From Theristus sp. LFF4_11 (Eukaryota; Nematoda; Chromadorea; Monhysterida; Xyalidae): DNA of 64,000 bases. The stretch spans positions 1 to 64,000 of the forward strand of contig JASANC010003755.1 in NCBI GenBank assembly GCA_030248135.1. The letters are read 5' to 3'. The notes below the pieces were generated by a model. The model saw only the letters and a program-made list of their open reading frames with translations, was not told the origin of the DNA and ran no database searches. Position 1 is the first letter of the stretch; each line of letters opens with the position of its first letter. This document shows, piece by piece, positions 34,701-44,001 of the stretch. A program made the translations under genes and the position numbers.

Positions 34701-37700
34701 CAGATTTTTTTGCGATGCGTTATTATTAAGAGATGTGCATGTGCTGTAGCGGTGCCTCTGTCCTATAACACAGGAAGGAAAAAATGCAAAAACTAAATTG
34801 ATCATTTTCACCTTATCAAAAAGGCTTGGCTTAGGATTAGGATTAGGTTTAGGAATGATTAGGATTAGGAAACACGACCTGGTTGTGGATAAACTAATCC
34901 ACATGTCTAAATTTGGTCAGAGGGGCAATTTTCATAAAAGTTTTTGCTAATTTTAAAGATTAAAATGATTGAATTTGGCTCTGTGTTCAATGCAAAATTC
35001 GAACTCAGCGCGTCAGCGCGGTTCGAAAGCTCTTATTTCTGTTGACCCATGTCGTGTTGTTATTAAAATTGAAAGTGCAGAATCAATCGGAACAAAGCAA
35101 TAAATAAAAACACATCAACTGATTCATCGACGAAATTGAAACTGAAACATTTTGTCCAATGTCATGAACAAATCGGAGCGAAATGAAAACTAAAACCGAA
35201 ATAAAAAATTTAAAACGTGTTGCCCATAAGAGCGGTACAGGTCGCGGCCCATCGCTAAAATTTGATATTTCGAGTTTTTGTGCCCAAACCAACCTACTAA
35301 GGGTACTTATTGCGCATACCAATTTTTAGCCCAAAACTCCAACCCTATGGCTCACTACAGGCAAATTAAGATTTTGGCCGGTTTTTGGTCAATTTTTGGT
35401 TTTTGTCAGAAAAAACAACTTTTTTGGGTTTTGGGGGGTTCAAATCAAAAATCCAATTTTACCACGTTGTTCAGCGCATTTTTCTGGGTATGTACCATAT
35501 TTTTCAGACCTTGCACTCAAAAGTCAGTTTTAGGCCGAAAGTCACAAGTTTTTCAACACAAAATTGCTCATAACTCCCAGGACCACAGGGTCTGGAAAAT
35601 TTCAGTAGTGCCAAAAGATAGCCCAAATTCTCCGCTACAAGATGCAAAAAAAATTTTCGGGGGCAATAACTTTATAAGGATGTAACAAAGCAACTTTTGT
35701 CGTCGACCCCCATGAAAAACGCGAAATATCCAGTTTTTCAAGCAATTTCGTTGAAAATGTGCGTAGAAATTCCAATAATAAAACTGATACTAATGTTTTC
35801 GGATACGTACAATCCAATGGTAATAACTATTTACTATTTACTTGTTGCAAATACGTTTATTTTGCGACTATTACATGCATAATAACTGTTCATGTCTTGA
35901 CAAGACATTGTTATAAATCTTTTTAACCGGCCAGCTTTGCCAAAAAATGCGAACATGAAAACTGGGATAACGGTTTTCGAATACGTGGAGTTCAATGGTG
36001 GTTACCATTTTCTATTATTTTGTTTTGAATAGCTGCAGTTTACTGCATTTAAATGCATATCCAACTGCCAAAATTGTGAACAAGACATTATTTACTTTTA
36101 TTGATCTCTTTTGGATCACTCTGTTTATTTGTATAACATGTGCATTTGACCAACTGGACCATATTTCTTCAAAGGCAAAAAGGACTCGCGAATTGTGAAC
36201 TACAATGATATGCTATTTACATGTAACATTTGGTTCTATTGTTTTCAGGTTGCCAGTTCACTAATGTCATTGCCCCTCTGTTGAATTTTTTGCATTCAAC
36301 GCTACTGCATTCCATGACACGCAATCTTTGTCGACCACCATCGCCATGGTCAATCACATTATCACCAACTACGTCAATCAGGAGCAGCAATTTGAGCGGA
36401 TGAAGAACTACAGTCGAACTCACTAAAATGTGGAATCAGATGATTGGTCGACCGAGCGGAGGCTGCTCACACTCCGCACCGTTCTTTTTTCGTGGATTTG
36501 GATTTTATTGAAACGTGTTTTTATGAATTTCCAGCAACCTTTTTGTGCTAAAAATAAACTCAAAGGTTAGAGAACGCGAAATTTAGAAAACTTTATTCCA
36601 CAGCTCAACTCAAAATGTTTTTTTTGTTTAATGACGACGACGACGTCGTCGCTTAGTTTTTGCGTGTGGACTGAAAAATAAAAGCCTAAAAGGAGTGCGC
36701 TGTGCATGGTTTGCTGCGTGCACCAAGTAAATGAACACAGCAGCTTACCAAAAACAACTTGAAAACGGTGAAAATGAAAAATAAAAGCAAAGTCGTCGTC
36801 ATGTCGTCGTCGTCCGCGAAGTCGGAACGCATTTTTTTAATTGCGGACGCATGTCGATCGGTCATCTAGGAATGAAACCCCCTTCAGCTGGCTACACAGC
36901 GCACTCATTTCAGGCTTTTGTCTTTCAGTTCACACGTAAAAATTAAGCGACGACGTCGTCGTCGTCGTCGTAAGTGAAAAATGCATTTTAAGCAATTGAA
37001 TAAAAAAAATTGAATTTCGCAGTTCTCCAACCCTTTGAGTTTATTTTTAGCATGAAAAGGGTGCTGGAAATTCACACTCATTCAAAAGAAACACGATTCA
37101 ATAGAATCCAGATCCACGGAAAAGATGGGTGCGGAGTGTGAGCAGCCTCCCCTCGGCCGACCAATCAGCTGATTCCACATTTTATTGAGTTCGACTGTAC
37201 TTATCATACATGTCGTACGATGAAGATGCGTTCGGTCAGTTTGTCAACGGCACCACCGTATTCCTTAAAGGAACAGCTGATGTGATCGAAGACGCCGTGC
37301 AACGTACAGCTTACATCGGTTCCGGCGCCCTTGGAAATCTGCTGCGTGGCCCAATGCAAGCGGCACTCAGTATTGCACTGATCATCGTCTGCATCATCGT
37401 CTCGCTGGTCGTTGCTCTGCTCTGCATCGTGTATCGCAAACCGATCGGTTGGTTTTTGAAAATGTCTTTTCGACTGTGCAACAACGTCTGTGGCTACAGC
37501 TGCATGCCTACGAGCAAACTCAACGAACTGAAGAAACAGGCGTCCGCCAGTGTCAGTGCTGGAATCAACCAAGATGTCGAAATGAACTACCTCGGGTAGC
37601 AGTCATCAGGCTCTGCCGAACGTGACTGTGTGATCATTTGTCACCATGTAAAATGTTGTGCTTTTTTAGTTTGTAATTTAGTTTTGCTGTTTTAGTGTTT

Positions 37701-39188
37701 TTTTTAAATTTCATTTACGCATGTGCAGTAAAATTTGTCTGTGAGGTCAATAATAAGAAAAAGGTTCCGTGAAAATGCTATCTCTGCACATATATATATA
37801 ATAACTTTGGCAGTTGGATGTGCATTTAAATGCAGTAAAATGCAGCTATACAGAGCAAAATAATAGAAAATGGTAACCACCATTGAACTCCACGTATTTG
37901 AAAACCGTTATCCCAGTTTTCATGTTCGCATTTTTTGGCAAAGCTAGCCGGTTAAAAAGATTTATAACAATGTCTTGTCAAGACATGAACAGTTATTATG
38001 CATGTAATAGTCGCAAAATAAGCGTATTTGCAACAAGTTAATAGTAAATAGTTGTTACCATTGAATTCTACGTATCCGAAAACATTAGTATCAGTTTTAT
38101 TATTGGCATTTCTACGCACATTTTCAACGAAATTGCTTGAAAAACTGGATATTTCGCGTTTTTCATGGGGGTCGACGACAAAAGTTGCTTTACATCCTTA
38201 TAAAGTTATTGCCCCCAGAAATTTTTTTTGCATCTTGTAGCTGAGAATTTGGGCTATCTTTTGGCACTACTGAAATTTTGCAGACCCTGTGGTCCTGGGA
38301 GTTATGAGCAAATTTGTGTTGAAAAACTTGTGACTTTCGGCCTAAAACTGACTTTTGAGTGCAAGATCTGAAAAATATGGTACATACCCAGAAAAATGCG
38401 CTGAACAACGTGGTAAAGTTGGATTTTTGATTTGAACCCCCCAAAACCCCAAAAAATTGTTTTTCTGACAAAAGCCAAAAATTGCCGAAAAATCGGCCAA
38501 CATCTTAATTTGCCTGTAGTGAGCCATAGGGTTGGAGTTATGGGCTAAAAATTGGTATGCGTAATAAGTACCCTTAGTAGGTTGGTTTGGGCACAAAAAC
38601 TCGAAATATCAAAATTTAGCGATGGGCCGGGGCTTGTACCGCACCTGTACCGCTCTTATGGGCAACACGTTTTAAATATTTTTGTTAAAAGCATGCAGTC
38701 GGTGAGCAGGGAGTACAGTTTAGAGTGCGGTTTCAATTAATTTTCGTTGTTCGTGGCGAAATACAGCGAAGGAAGAACTGATTATTGGGCTGGGCCGGTA
38801 ATGGGCGGGCCGAAAATAAGTGGGCCGGAAATGAGTGGGCCGGAAATGTCAGGCCGGTAATGGGTGGGACGGTAATGGGTGGGCCGGTAATGGGTGGGCC
38901 GGAAATGTCGGGACGTTAATGTGTGGGCCGGAAATGCGTGGGCCGGAAATTGGTCTACAAAGAAGCATTCATTGATTCTTTTTCACTTCTCAATCAATCA
39001 GCTGAAACCGACCATTTGAATGCACGGAAAACAAAAAGAAAGATAAAAACCTGTTCTTGGCTGAATCCATAATTCGTCACATATGCACAACCAATGTCTG
39101 CCAATGCGTCAACCAACTGTTTGGCAGTGTTCCATTCAGAATAATCCGCCTGTTCTAAATCGACCTCCGGCACATTAGCATATTGCAT
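31751..39188 (-). CDS. Isopenicillin-N-synthase-like Fe(II)/2-oxoglutarate dioxygenase, 6 exons
   Basis: Minus-strand exons: 39,051-39,188, 33,868-34,083, 33,425-33,535, 32,744-32,837, 32,210-32,403 and 31,751-31,972. All phases agree, giving 324 residues, the usual length of this family. The N-terminal DIOX_N part has NVPEVDLEQAD and ALADIGCAYVTNYGF. The catalytic double-stranded beta helix carries the iron ligands His and Asp in KPHADLGSLTLLWQDD, a downstream His in WHLVRW, and the 2-oxoglutarate RxS motif in ARQSLPFF. The substrate is unknown; relatives in fungi and bacteria make beta-lactams or modify small molecules, and animal members are poorly known. Two oddities: intron 1 is nearly 5 kb and holds a foldback composite, and the acceptor before exon 3 reads CG instead of AG (33,536-33,537), though the reading frame is otherwise perfect. 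Exon 1 with its upstream region is duplicated at 48,077-48,214. Confidence 0.85.
32416..32590 (-). repeat. Copy of the GCGCATTGAGTCTC family in intron 4
   Basis: Inverted relative to the copies at 2.7 and 58.0 kb: ATTATCTTTTATTTTTTTGG, CGAAACTCAATGCGCA, TTGCATGCAGGACGCCGGAA, then CAAAATGATCCGAGTCCCCT. Non-coding. Confidence 0.6.
32897..33391. mobile_element. Mariner-type MITE (CAGGGTGTTGC ends) in intron 3
   Basis: Inverted ends CAGGGTGTTGCAAAAAAAAC and GTTTTTTGCAACACCCTG (the latter preceded by CATTGTA) are bordered by TA on both sides (32,895-32,896 and 33,392-33,393). That fits the Tc1/mariner target site. The interior is A-rich and without a transposase. Confidence 0.8.
34227..34386. mobile_element. 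Small Tc1/mariner-type MITE (160 bp) in intron 1
   Basis: It begins CAGTCGAACTCTAAATTATA and ends TATAATTTGGAGTTCGACAG, with TA on both sides. Termini and the CAATCAGCTGATTGGT block are shared with the larger MITE at 36,411-37,197, so both belong to one family. Confidence 0.8.
34411..34580 (+). repeat. CCGGCCCA minisatellite, left array
   Basis: About eleven units of 14-15 bp, variants of CATTTCCGGCCCAC and CATTACCGGCCCAC. Two units read CATTTGCGTCCC. Inverted counterparts lie at 38,787 and 47,813. Confidence 0.85.
34581..35208. other. Unpaired spacer of the composite, left side
   Basis: It contains an AAAAGGCTTGGCTTAGGATTAGG repeat run (34,822-34,871) related to the intron repeats at 19.1 and 20.0 kb. 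No coding sign is seen. Confidence 0.45.
35209..36076 (+). repeat. Left arm of the large inverted repeat
   Basis: It starts AACGTGTTGCCCATAAGAGC and ends TGCATATCCAACTGCCAAA. It pairs with 37,802-38,677 over its whole length with scattered mismatches. The arm shows no coding conservation; frames on both arms are incidental. Confidence 0.88.
36249..37599 (+). pseudogene. Broken C-terminal part of a membrane (Env-like?) glycoprotein gene
   Basis: An exon begins after a good acceptor (ATTGTTTTCAG, ends 36,248) and runs to a stop at 37,597-37,599. It is broken twice. A six-T run at 36,286-36,291 shifts the frame by one base, and a 787-bp MITE (36,411-37,197) sits inside a Tyr codon. On either side of the MITE the frame agrees exactly if the insert and one TA are disregarded. 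The fragment has two N-glycosylation sequons (NAT, NGT), a membrane helix (LSIALIIVCIIVSLVVALL), then a short tail with three Cys (CNNVCGYSC) and a Tyr near the end. This layout is that of a type I membrane glycoprotein tail. An endogenised viral or retroelement Env is possible, but a host receptor is equally compatible. The last 50 codons are repeated at 46,471-46,625. Confidence 0.6.
36411..37197. mobile_element. Tc1/mariner-type MITE inside the glycoprotein exon
   Basis: The ends are CAGTCGAACTCACTAAAATG and CATTTTATTGAGTTCGACTG, with TA on both sides (36,409-36,410 and 37,198-37,199). Inverted repeats extend about 185 bp inward. The interior holds palindromic (GAC)n/(GTC)n runs near 36,633 and 36,950. 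There is no transposase frame. The insertion is simple and exact, so the pre-insertion exon is readable. Confidence 0.9.
37802..38677 (-). repeat. Right arm of the large inverted repeat
   Basis: Inverted copy of 35,209-36,076. It is present again, almost unchanged, at 46,828-47,703 within the segmental duplicate. Confidence 0.88.
38787..38950 (-). repeat. CCGGCCCA minisatellite, right array
   Basis: About eleven units of the GGGCCGGAAATGAGT / GGGCCGGTAATGGGT type, inverted relative to the left array. They contain the same ACGTTAATG-type variant units. Duplicated at 47,813-47,976. Confidence 0.85.
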
Positions 39189-39713
39189 TTTGGTTCTTTT
39201 TGCAACGATGAGTTTCCCACGAGTAAAAAAACGGGTACGAGTACACTCTGAATTAGAAAGAGAAGTTTTTTGAAAGTTTTCTGAACAACCGATTAAAATA
39301 GGTCACATAATGCTGCCGTTAAAACACAGTTGACACTAGAAAAGTGACCCGTGCGTATCTGTATTTTTCACCTATGCCAAGCTGAATTTTTTTTCCACCT
39401 ATTTTTCCCTGGTAAAGTTGAATGGAACTAATTTTGAAGTTTCGTTTTTGAAATTGGCGCATTTTTATTTGAAGTATTGAAAACAAATTGAAAATGCGAA
39501 GTTTTCAATTTTGCAGTTACCCGTTGTTACCCGCAGCGGTCAAAATGCCAGTTTTTGTATAAGATGCACAATGAAATATGTCTTTTGATACGGGGGGGGG
39601 GGAGTTTCAATTGGACACGCGGAACAAGGTGTAAATATTGATGTAAATAAACGTGGGAATAAACATGTACTGAAACAATACACATGAACAATAAACATAT
39701 ACATATGTTTAAG

Positions 39714-39758
<45 letters not shown>

Positions 39759-39786
39759 GTTTATGAATAAACTTAAACATGTATAT
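39189..39786. other. Upstream region of the dioxygenase, with microsatellite
   Basis: Non-coding. It includes a (TACATA)n run at about 39,696-39,770 and a G10 homopolymer near 39,592. The promoter of the minus-strand dioxygenase must lie here, but I see no clear TATA box at the right place. Confidence 0.4.
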
Positions 39787-39991
39787 GCGTCGCCCTCGTG
39801 GCCTAGCTGGTGGTAGTGCGTTAGACTACAGTCTGTGCGCTCGGGGGTCGAGCCCCGCCGAGGGGTGTATAGGCACTTAATGACAGAGAAAGCTTGATGG
39901 GCGCCCTACTCAATAACGTTCTGTACGCCTCTCTGGGTTAGCCCTGGCTAAAAACATCGCCTAAAAATCCCAACAACAACAACAACAACAT
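39787..39991 (+). mobile_element. tRNA-derived SINE, copy in duplication A
   Basis: The head looks like a tRNA. The A box is TGGCCTAGCTGG and the B box GGTCGAGCCCC, spaced about as in tRNA genes. GCCCTCG near the 5' end can pair with CGAGGGG after the B box. The body (ACAGAGAAAGCTTGATGGGC .. CTGGCTAAAAACATCGCC) ends in (CAA)n. The A and B boxes would allow RNA polymerase III transcription. Other copies are at 48,796 and, diverged, 2,021. Confidence 0.88.
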
Positions 39992-40667
39992 TAAAAAAGC
40001 ATTCAAAAGCGTGGACAAATCTGTTTTTTTTTATTTTTGCGCGATCATTCAACATTATATACCTACACAGTTACTATTAATAGTGCCGAGGTGTGCCAAA
40101 CCACCAAGTTGTTTCAATGTAGCAACCGTACACTTTCAGTTTGGAAAGTTCACACGCCCGTCTGACACGTTTATCGAAATTGAGACTTTTATTGCTTTCA
40201 GAAAAAATTGAGCTTTTCAACCATTTCAAAAAAATAATTGACCATTCGTTTTGTTCAGTCATTCATTGATCTATGTGTTGCACCAAAGAAAAGTTCACAG
40301 AGCAACAGAAGCAGGCATTCTGCGAAAGGCAGGGCTAGCGTGTTGCAACAAATCTGCAATGATGCGTTTGAAAAAACAACTGTTGCCTTACATATCAAGG
40401 CGGCCTCGGCATGAAAATCCCTTGAACAGGTCAGCTTTTCAGATTCAAATGATCCGTTTTTTCTTTGTTTAAATCATAATCCAACCTCCAACAAGCACTG
40501 GAGAAGTTTGTGTGACATGCGGTATTTCTGAGTTTTGTATACAAAATTGGCCCAATTAAACGTAAAACCGTCGCTCTTGATTTCCCCCGTGTCTGGAAGT
40601 GATAATTTTTAGAAGCTTTGCGAATGCACCTAAGGTGTAGAGAACACAAACGGATATTCAAACGTAC

Positions 40668-40873
40668 CTTTTTGATCTTGCAATCTTTCGGCCTGGTTTT
40701 GACACTGTGTCAATGTCAACCAATCAGCGTGGCTCACTTTGAAGCGCCCAATCAACAGCGGAGCAGAGAATTTTCCACTCACCTTTCTCCTTGGTGTACC
40801 GAATCTCGAGCCTCGCCGACAGCGCTGTCGCATCGGTGTTCGCTCCTCCAATCAACGTCTCGTCGTCAGACAT
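40668..40873 (-). CDS. N-terminal exons of an unidentified protein
   Basis: ATG at 40,871-40,873 opens an exon, 40,783-40,873, ending at a strong donor (AAAG|GTGAGT). The next candidate exon is 25 bp, 40,668-40,692 (acceptor AACCAG, donor AAAG|GTACGT). The start reads MSDDETLIGGANTDATALSA, then an Arg/Lys-rich EIRYTKEK. No family is recognised. The gene would read towards the segmental duplication border at 40,464, and I find no later exon, so it may be truncated. Confidence rests on the splice signals only. Confidence 0.4.
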
Positions 40874-41845
40874 TTTTTTTCAATTTTTCATTTCTAATTT
40901 CTTCTCAGCAGTTCTAGCAATGTATGAACTAATCTCAATCGATAAATAACCCACCACAATGGCCGTTATATTCAGTAGGTGTTCGAAGCGGCAAAACGCA
41001 AACGAGTGTAAAACTTGCTTATACACTGCGCACTTTCAGAGTTTCAGTCACTTTATTTGCAGCAAGTGTGTGCGTGTGTGTGTGTGATTCGACGTTTCCA
41101 CTGTCAGTGTGGCTGCGCAATAAGGAGAAGCGTTGTAGCAAGACGAAAGTGCGCGAGCGGCTTTCAATGTGCTTCGTAAGGTGCAGCAATGTTACAACGC
41201 CACGATTTTCAGCCAGTGGCTTTCAGATATTTTACAGTTTGGTCTGAACGTTTCCAGTGGGGTGTCAACATTTTTCCGCGTTACGTGGACCTGACACAAA
41301 TGTGAGTGCAAGTTGCGCCAAGTTGACGCTACGAATTGAATTTCTGTAATCCATTCAAAAAGAGAAACTGAAGAAAAACAAACGACCGTTTCAGTTTTTA
41401 TACTTCGCTTATATATTTTATTCATTAGATTCTGGTACACAAACACTGAAACATATATGAAAACAATTATCGCAAATGGTATCCAAAAAACAGCTGGAAA
41501 AACCTGCAGCTGCAAGCATTATGAACTTGCAGGTTCCAATTTTGCAAAAAAGCGCTGGTGAAAATTGTGTTCAAAATTCCAGACCTCAAACGCACAATCA
41601 TCTGAACATGAATGCAACGTACATTGTAGAACAACTCAAATTTGCTTGCTGAAACTCAAAACAACAAAAAAGAACAGATTTTTTTAAAACCAAAATAATA
41701 AGAACACTAAAAAACAACAACAATAACAGGTTCACAGGTCGGCCGACCACGACCAAAAGTCAGCGTGTCAATAGAAAAAAATCTCGCTTTTCCTTTTTCA
41801 TTTTTCAATCGTACATCGTTCACTCGACGCTGCCACTGCTGCAGC
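40874..41845. other. Intergenic, nothing supported
   Basis: AT-rich; a (GT)n run lies at about 41,069-41,085. No exon-like sequence with support. Confidence 0.35.
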
Positions 41846-42002
41846 TCACAGTTTATCGAGCAACTCCGCGATCTCCTCCATGCCGCCGTCTCTGAACAGT
41901 CGCTCGACATTATGCCGTCCGTAATGATTGACGTAAACGCGCACCACTAACGCCACCGTGACGCCGTATAAGGCCGCCGCATTCGAGTGCGCATACAGGC
42001 GA
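41846..42002 (-). CDS. Terminal exon of an unidentified protein
   Basis: An acceptor (AAGTTGAG) near 42,003 is followed by about 52 codons to a TGA at 41,846. The product has a hydrophobic helix (ALYGVTVALVVRVYV), then NHYGRHNVERLFRDGGMEEI and a stop after LLDKL. Composition and GC content (higher than the surroundings) support coding. No family recognised, and the upstream exon is not identified. Confidence 0.4.
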
Positions 42003-42091
42003 CTCAACTTGTATGCGCAAATTTACTCGTTAAAGCACCGTTACAATTACCATTACCGTAACGTTACCGTTACCGCACTGTAACTGTAATA

Positions 42092-42255
42092 CTACTGCCA
42101 ACTCCTTCCGGTCAGTGACACGGGTAACACAATCAACGGCGCTGTCGGAAACGGCGGTCGTTCGTCCGCCCAGACGAGATCGACCAGATTCTCGGAAACG
42201 GGCAACAGGCGAATGCCGGCCAGCTGCAGCGAGTGCTGATAACGGCGGAACTCGT
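42092..42255 (-). pseudogene. Xaa-Pro aminopeptidase-like exon (XPNPEP family)
   Basis: The acceptor TTTTCAG at 42,256 opens a block reading EFRRYQHSLQLAGIRLLPV, then SENLVDLVWADERPPFPTAP. The xENLVDxVWxxxRPxxPxxP pattern belongs to the second N-terminal domain of cytosolic Xaa-Pro aminopeptidase (creatinase-like, M24B). The similarity runs to GRSW, then TAG follows at 42,092-42,094 without a donor, in sequence made of TTACGGTAAC-type repeats. The metal-binding catalytic domain is nowhere in the window. I read it as a captured or relic exon; an undetected donor inside the block is the alternative. Confidence 0.6.
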
Positions 42256-42794
42256 CTGAAAACTTTTTATTTTTTTTGTACTTGTTCGCGCGCCGGTTCC
42301 GGAAACTATAAGGTACCAAATTCCGGCGGAAACGGGCAATACTGCCCAAAGCCCAATTTACCCTCGGCTCAGGAGGGAGTAGATCATTAGTTTAAAATTA
42401 AAAATAGTTAAAAATTAACCACCAACAGATTTCAATTATGTTGGATGGGATGAAGCTCCGAAAGTGTCGAATTACATGCATTTTGCGCATCGATGAAAGT
42501 TTCCATTTAATTTTCGAAATTCGAACTTGCCATAGATTCAGAATTTATCGATATAACGACTCACACTTTTTTGAAGCGGCGCTTTACGCATTCTCCGGTG
42601 CAGGAAGCAAGACAATGGCGGTAACTTTTCATACATCTTTTCTTTTACACTCAAAAACGTTTTTGCTTTTTGCTCTAAAGTTGCTGTAAATGCTACCTGT
42701 TCGACGTCAGAATTTGTGGTGTGAATGTTGGATGTATTTCAAACATCGTTAAAAAATCCCATTTTTCCGTCAAACATTTTTTCAGGAACCACTG

Positions 42795-43273
42795 ATGGAT
42801 GAACAGCTGAGCGGTAAGACGACATGAAAAAAAGTTGAAATAATTTGGTTGTAAGACTCAACGCGCGCATAGATGTGCAATCAGTCTCATGTTTGAGGTG
42901 CCAATTCAGAATTGGTGAAGTGACCCGAGTCCCTCAAGTACTATCGGGTCACACTTTGGCAGATTTGAATTGCCGCATATAGCAGTGCGGAGAGGCGGAG
43001 TCTGCCTGAACTCACCAACCAATCAGCTGGTTGCATTATAATTTACATAGGGACTGTAGTACACGGTTTCAGTAACCCCGTTTTTCACCAGTGCTTGCGA
43101 GTGAGTCTCAGACGAACATTTCAGAGCTTAAGGGCGCATTTTCGCTGTTCGACAGAGATGGCGATGGCACAATTTCAACAAAAGAGCTCGGAACCGTGAT
43201 GCGTTCGCTCGGACAGAATCCGACGGAGTCGGAACTACAGGAGATGATCAACGAAGCGGATGCCGATAGTTAG
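42795..43273 (+). CDS. Calmodulin-like protein, first EF-hand only
   Basis: Exon 1 is 42,795-42,813 (ATG, reading MDEQLS, donor GCG|GTAAGA). Exon 2 starts at 43,125 after ACATTTCAG. Joined in phase they give the calmodulin N-terminus: [18 protein letters not shown], then [14 protein letters not shown]. The loop [12 protein letters not shown] has all calcium ligands of EF-hand 1. In exon 2 the frame ends DADS and TAG at 43,271-43,273, so without further splicing the product is 56 residues with one EF-hand. A weak donor (GATA|GTTAGA) at 43,270 could splice on, but I find no EF-hand 2-4 exon downstream. Normal calmodulin has about 149 residues and four EF-hands. It is either a truncated gene or a captured 5' part. 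Confidence 0.7.
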
Positions 43274-43883
43274 ATGGATTTTTGTTTTCGGTGTTAAAAA
43301 CTCTTTTTGGCTTGTGAAGTAACAAATTATACTTGAAAACTGGCCGTTTGCTGACGTTCTATTTTTTTAACCGTTGCAAAAAGCCTTTTTGCACCTTGCC
43401 CGATTTATAAAACGTAAGCAATTTCTGCGGGACTGGGTTCTGCTGGTGAACGGGCATCACTAAAAAGTCAACCAATCAGCGTGTTTCCCGCACTGTAATG
43501 GTAATTCATGGTAACGTATCGAAACGCGCAATATTCAGCTATTTTATGTTGCTATTGGAGGAACACCATGTGCGCTGTTTTAACCACTCAAAAAAATGTT
43601 GCCCTGATGCTATTTTGGGAATGCTGTTTTTGACAACGGCAACCGAAGCGACAGTCATGCAACATTTCTGCCGACAATGTGCCACCTTTCCACCGTCGCC
43701 CGTTTGAAAGATGTACTCGGAGATGTAACGGTGCTTTTGCGAACACTGCGGTCACCAACCGTTAATGTCGCTTTACGTACAAAACGTTGCTGGCTCACTC
43801 CGCAATCGCACGTGTCGACGCCGTTAGCAAGTGCATACCCAGTGATTTCAGAATCTTTGTTTTCTATTTCTCTCATCTTCCAG

Positions 43884-44001
43884 AACCGACCACACGTGTG
43901 CCGGCACTGCGGCAGATGCGGACGTGGATATGCATCCCGAGAAACGTGTCAAGGCCGCCTATCAAGCGTTTGAGCAGCAAAGGTTGCCACAGCTAAAACA
44001 G
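43884..44001 (+). CDS. CCDC124: CCDC124-like C-terminal exon
   Basis: The exon is bordered by CATCTTCCAG and a donor CAG|GTCGGT. It encodes DMHPEKRVKAAYQAFEQQRL followed by PQLKQ, the conserved start of the C-terminal domain of coiled-coil domain-containing protein 124, a ribosome-associated protein. The next conserved block of the family should follow, but no such exon is seen downstream on the plus strand; neither is the N-terminal coiled coil upstream. It is therefore an isolated exon. Confidence 0.65.

Larger units (their letters stand above)
34411..38950. mobile_element. Foldback-like composite element with captured gene fragment
   Basis: The structure runs, from outside in: a CATTTCCGGCCCAC minisatellite on the left (34,411-34,580) and the same motif inverted on the right (38,787-38,950); inverted arms of about 870 bp (35,209-36,076 and 37,802-38,677); and a unique centre of about 1.7 kb with a broken membrane-protein exon. 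Tandem-repeat ends combined with long inverted arms resemble Foldback/Galileo elements of insects. I found no transposase and no certain target duplication, and the spacing between minisatellite and arm differs on the two sides (about 630 versus 110 bp). It lies within intron 1 of the dioxygenase. Whether it moved as a unit is inference. Confidence 0.5.
37446..40464 (+). repeat. Segmental duplication, copy A (3.0 kb)
   Basis: From CGGTTGGT(T/C)TTTGAAAATG to GATCCGTTTTTTCT this segment matches 46,471-49,473 with only scattered base changes. There is also a length difference of about 16 bp, mostly in a TACATA microsatellite. It contains the end of the glycoprotein fragment, the right foldback arm, the minisatellite, dioxygenase exon 1 with its upstream region, and a SINE. 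A short CGGTTGGT identity marks the left junction. Confidence 0.92.

Noticed and set aside
35278..35685. Open frames on both inverted arms (35.3-35.7 kb +, 38.2-38.6 kb -) as a protein gene
   Set aside because: The two arms give similar frames only because they are DNA copies. The frames are interrupted differently, show no domain and no coding bias.
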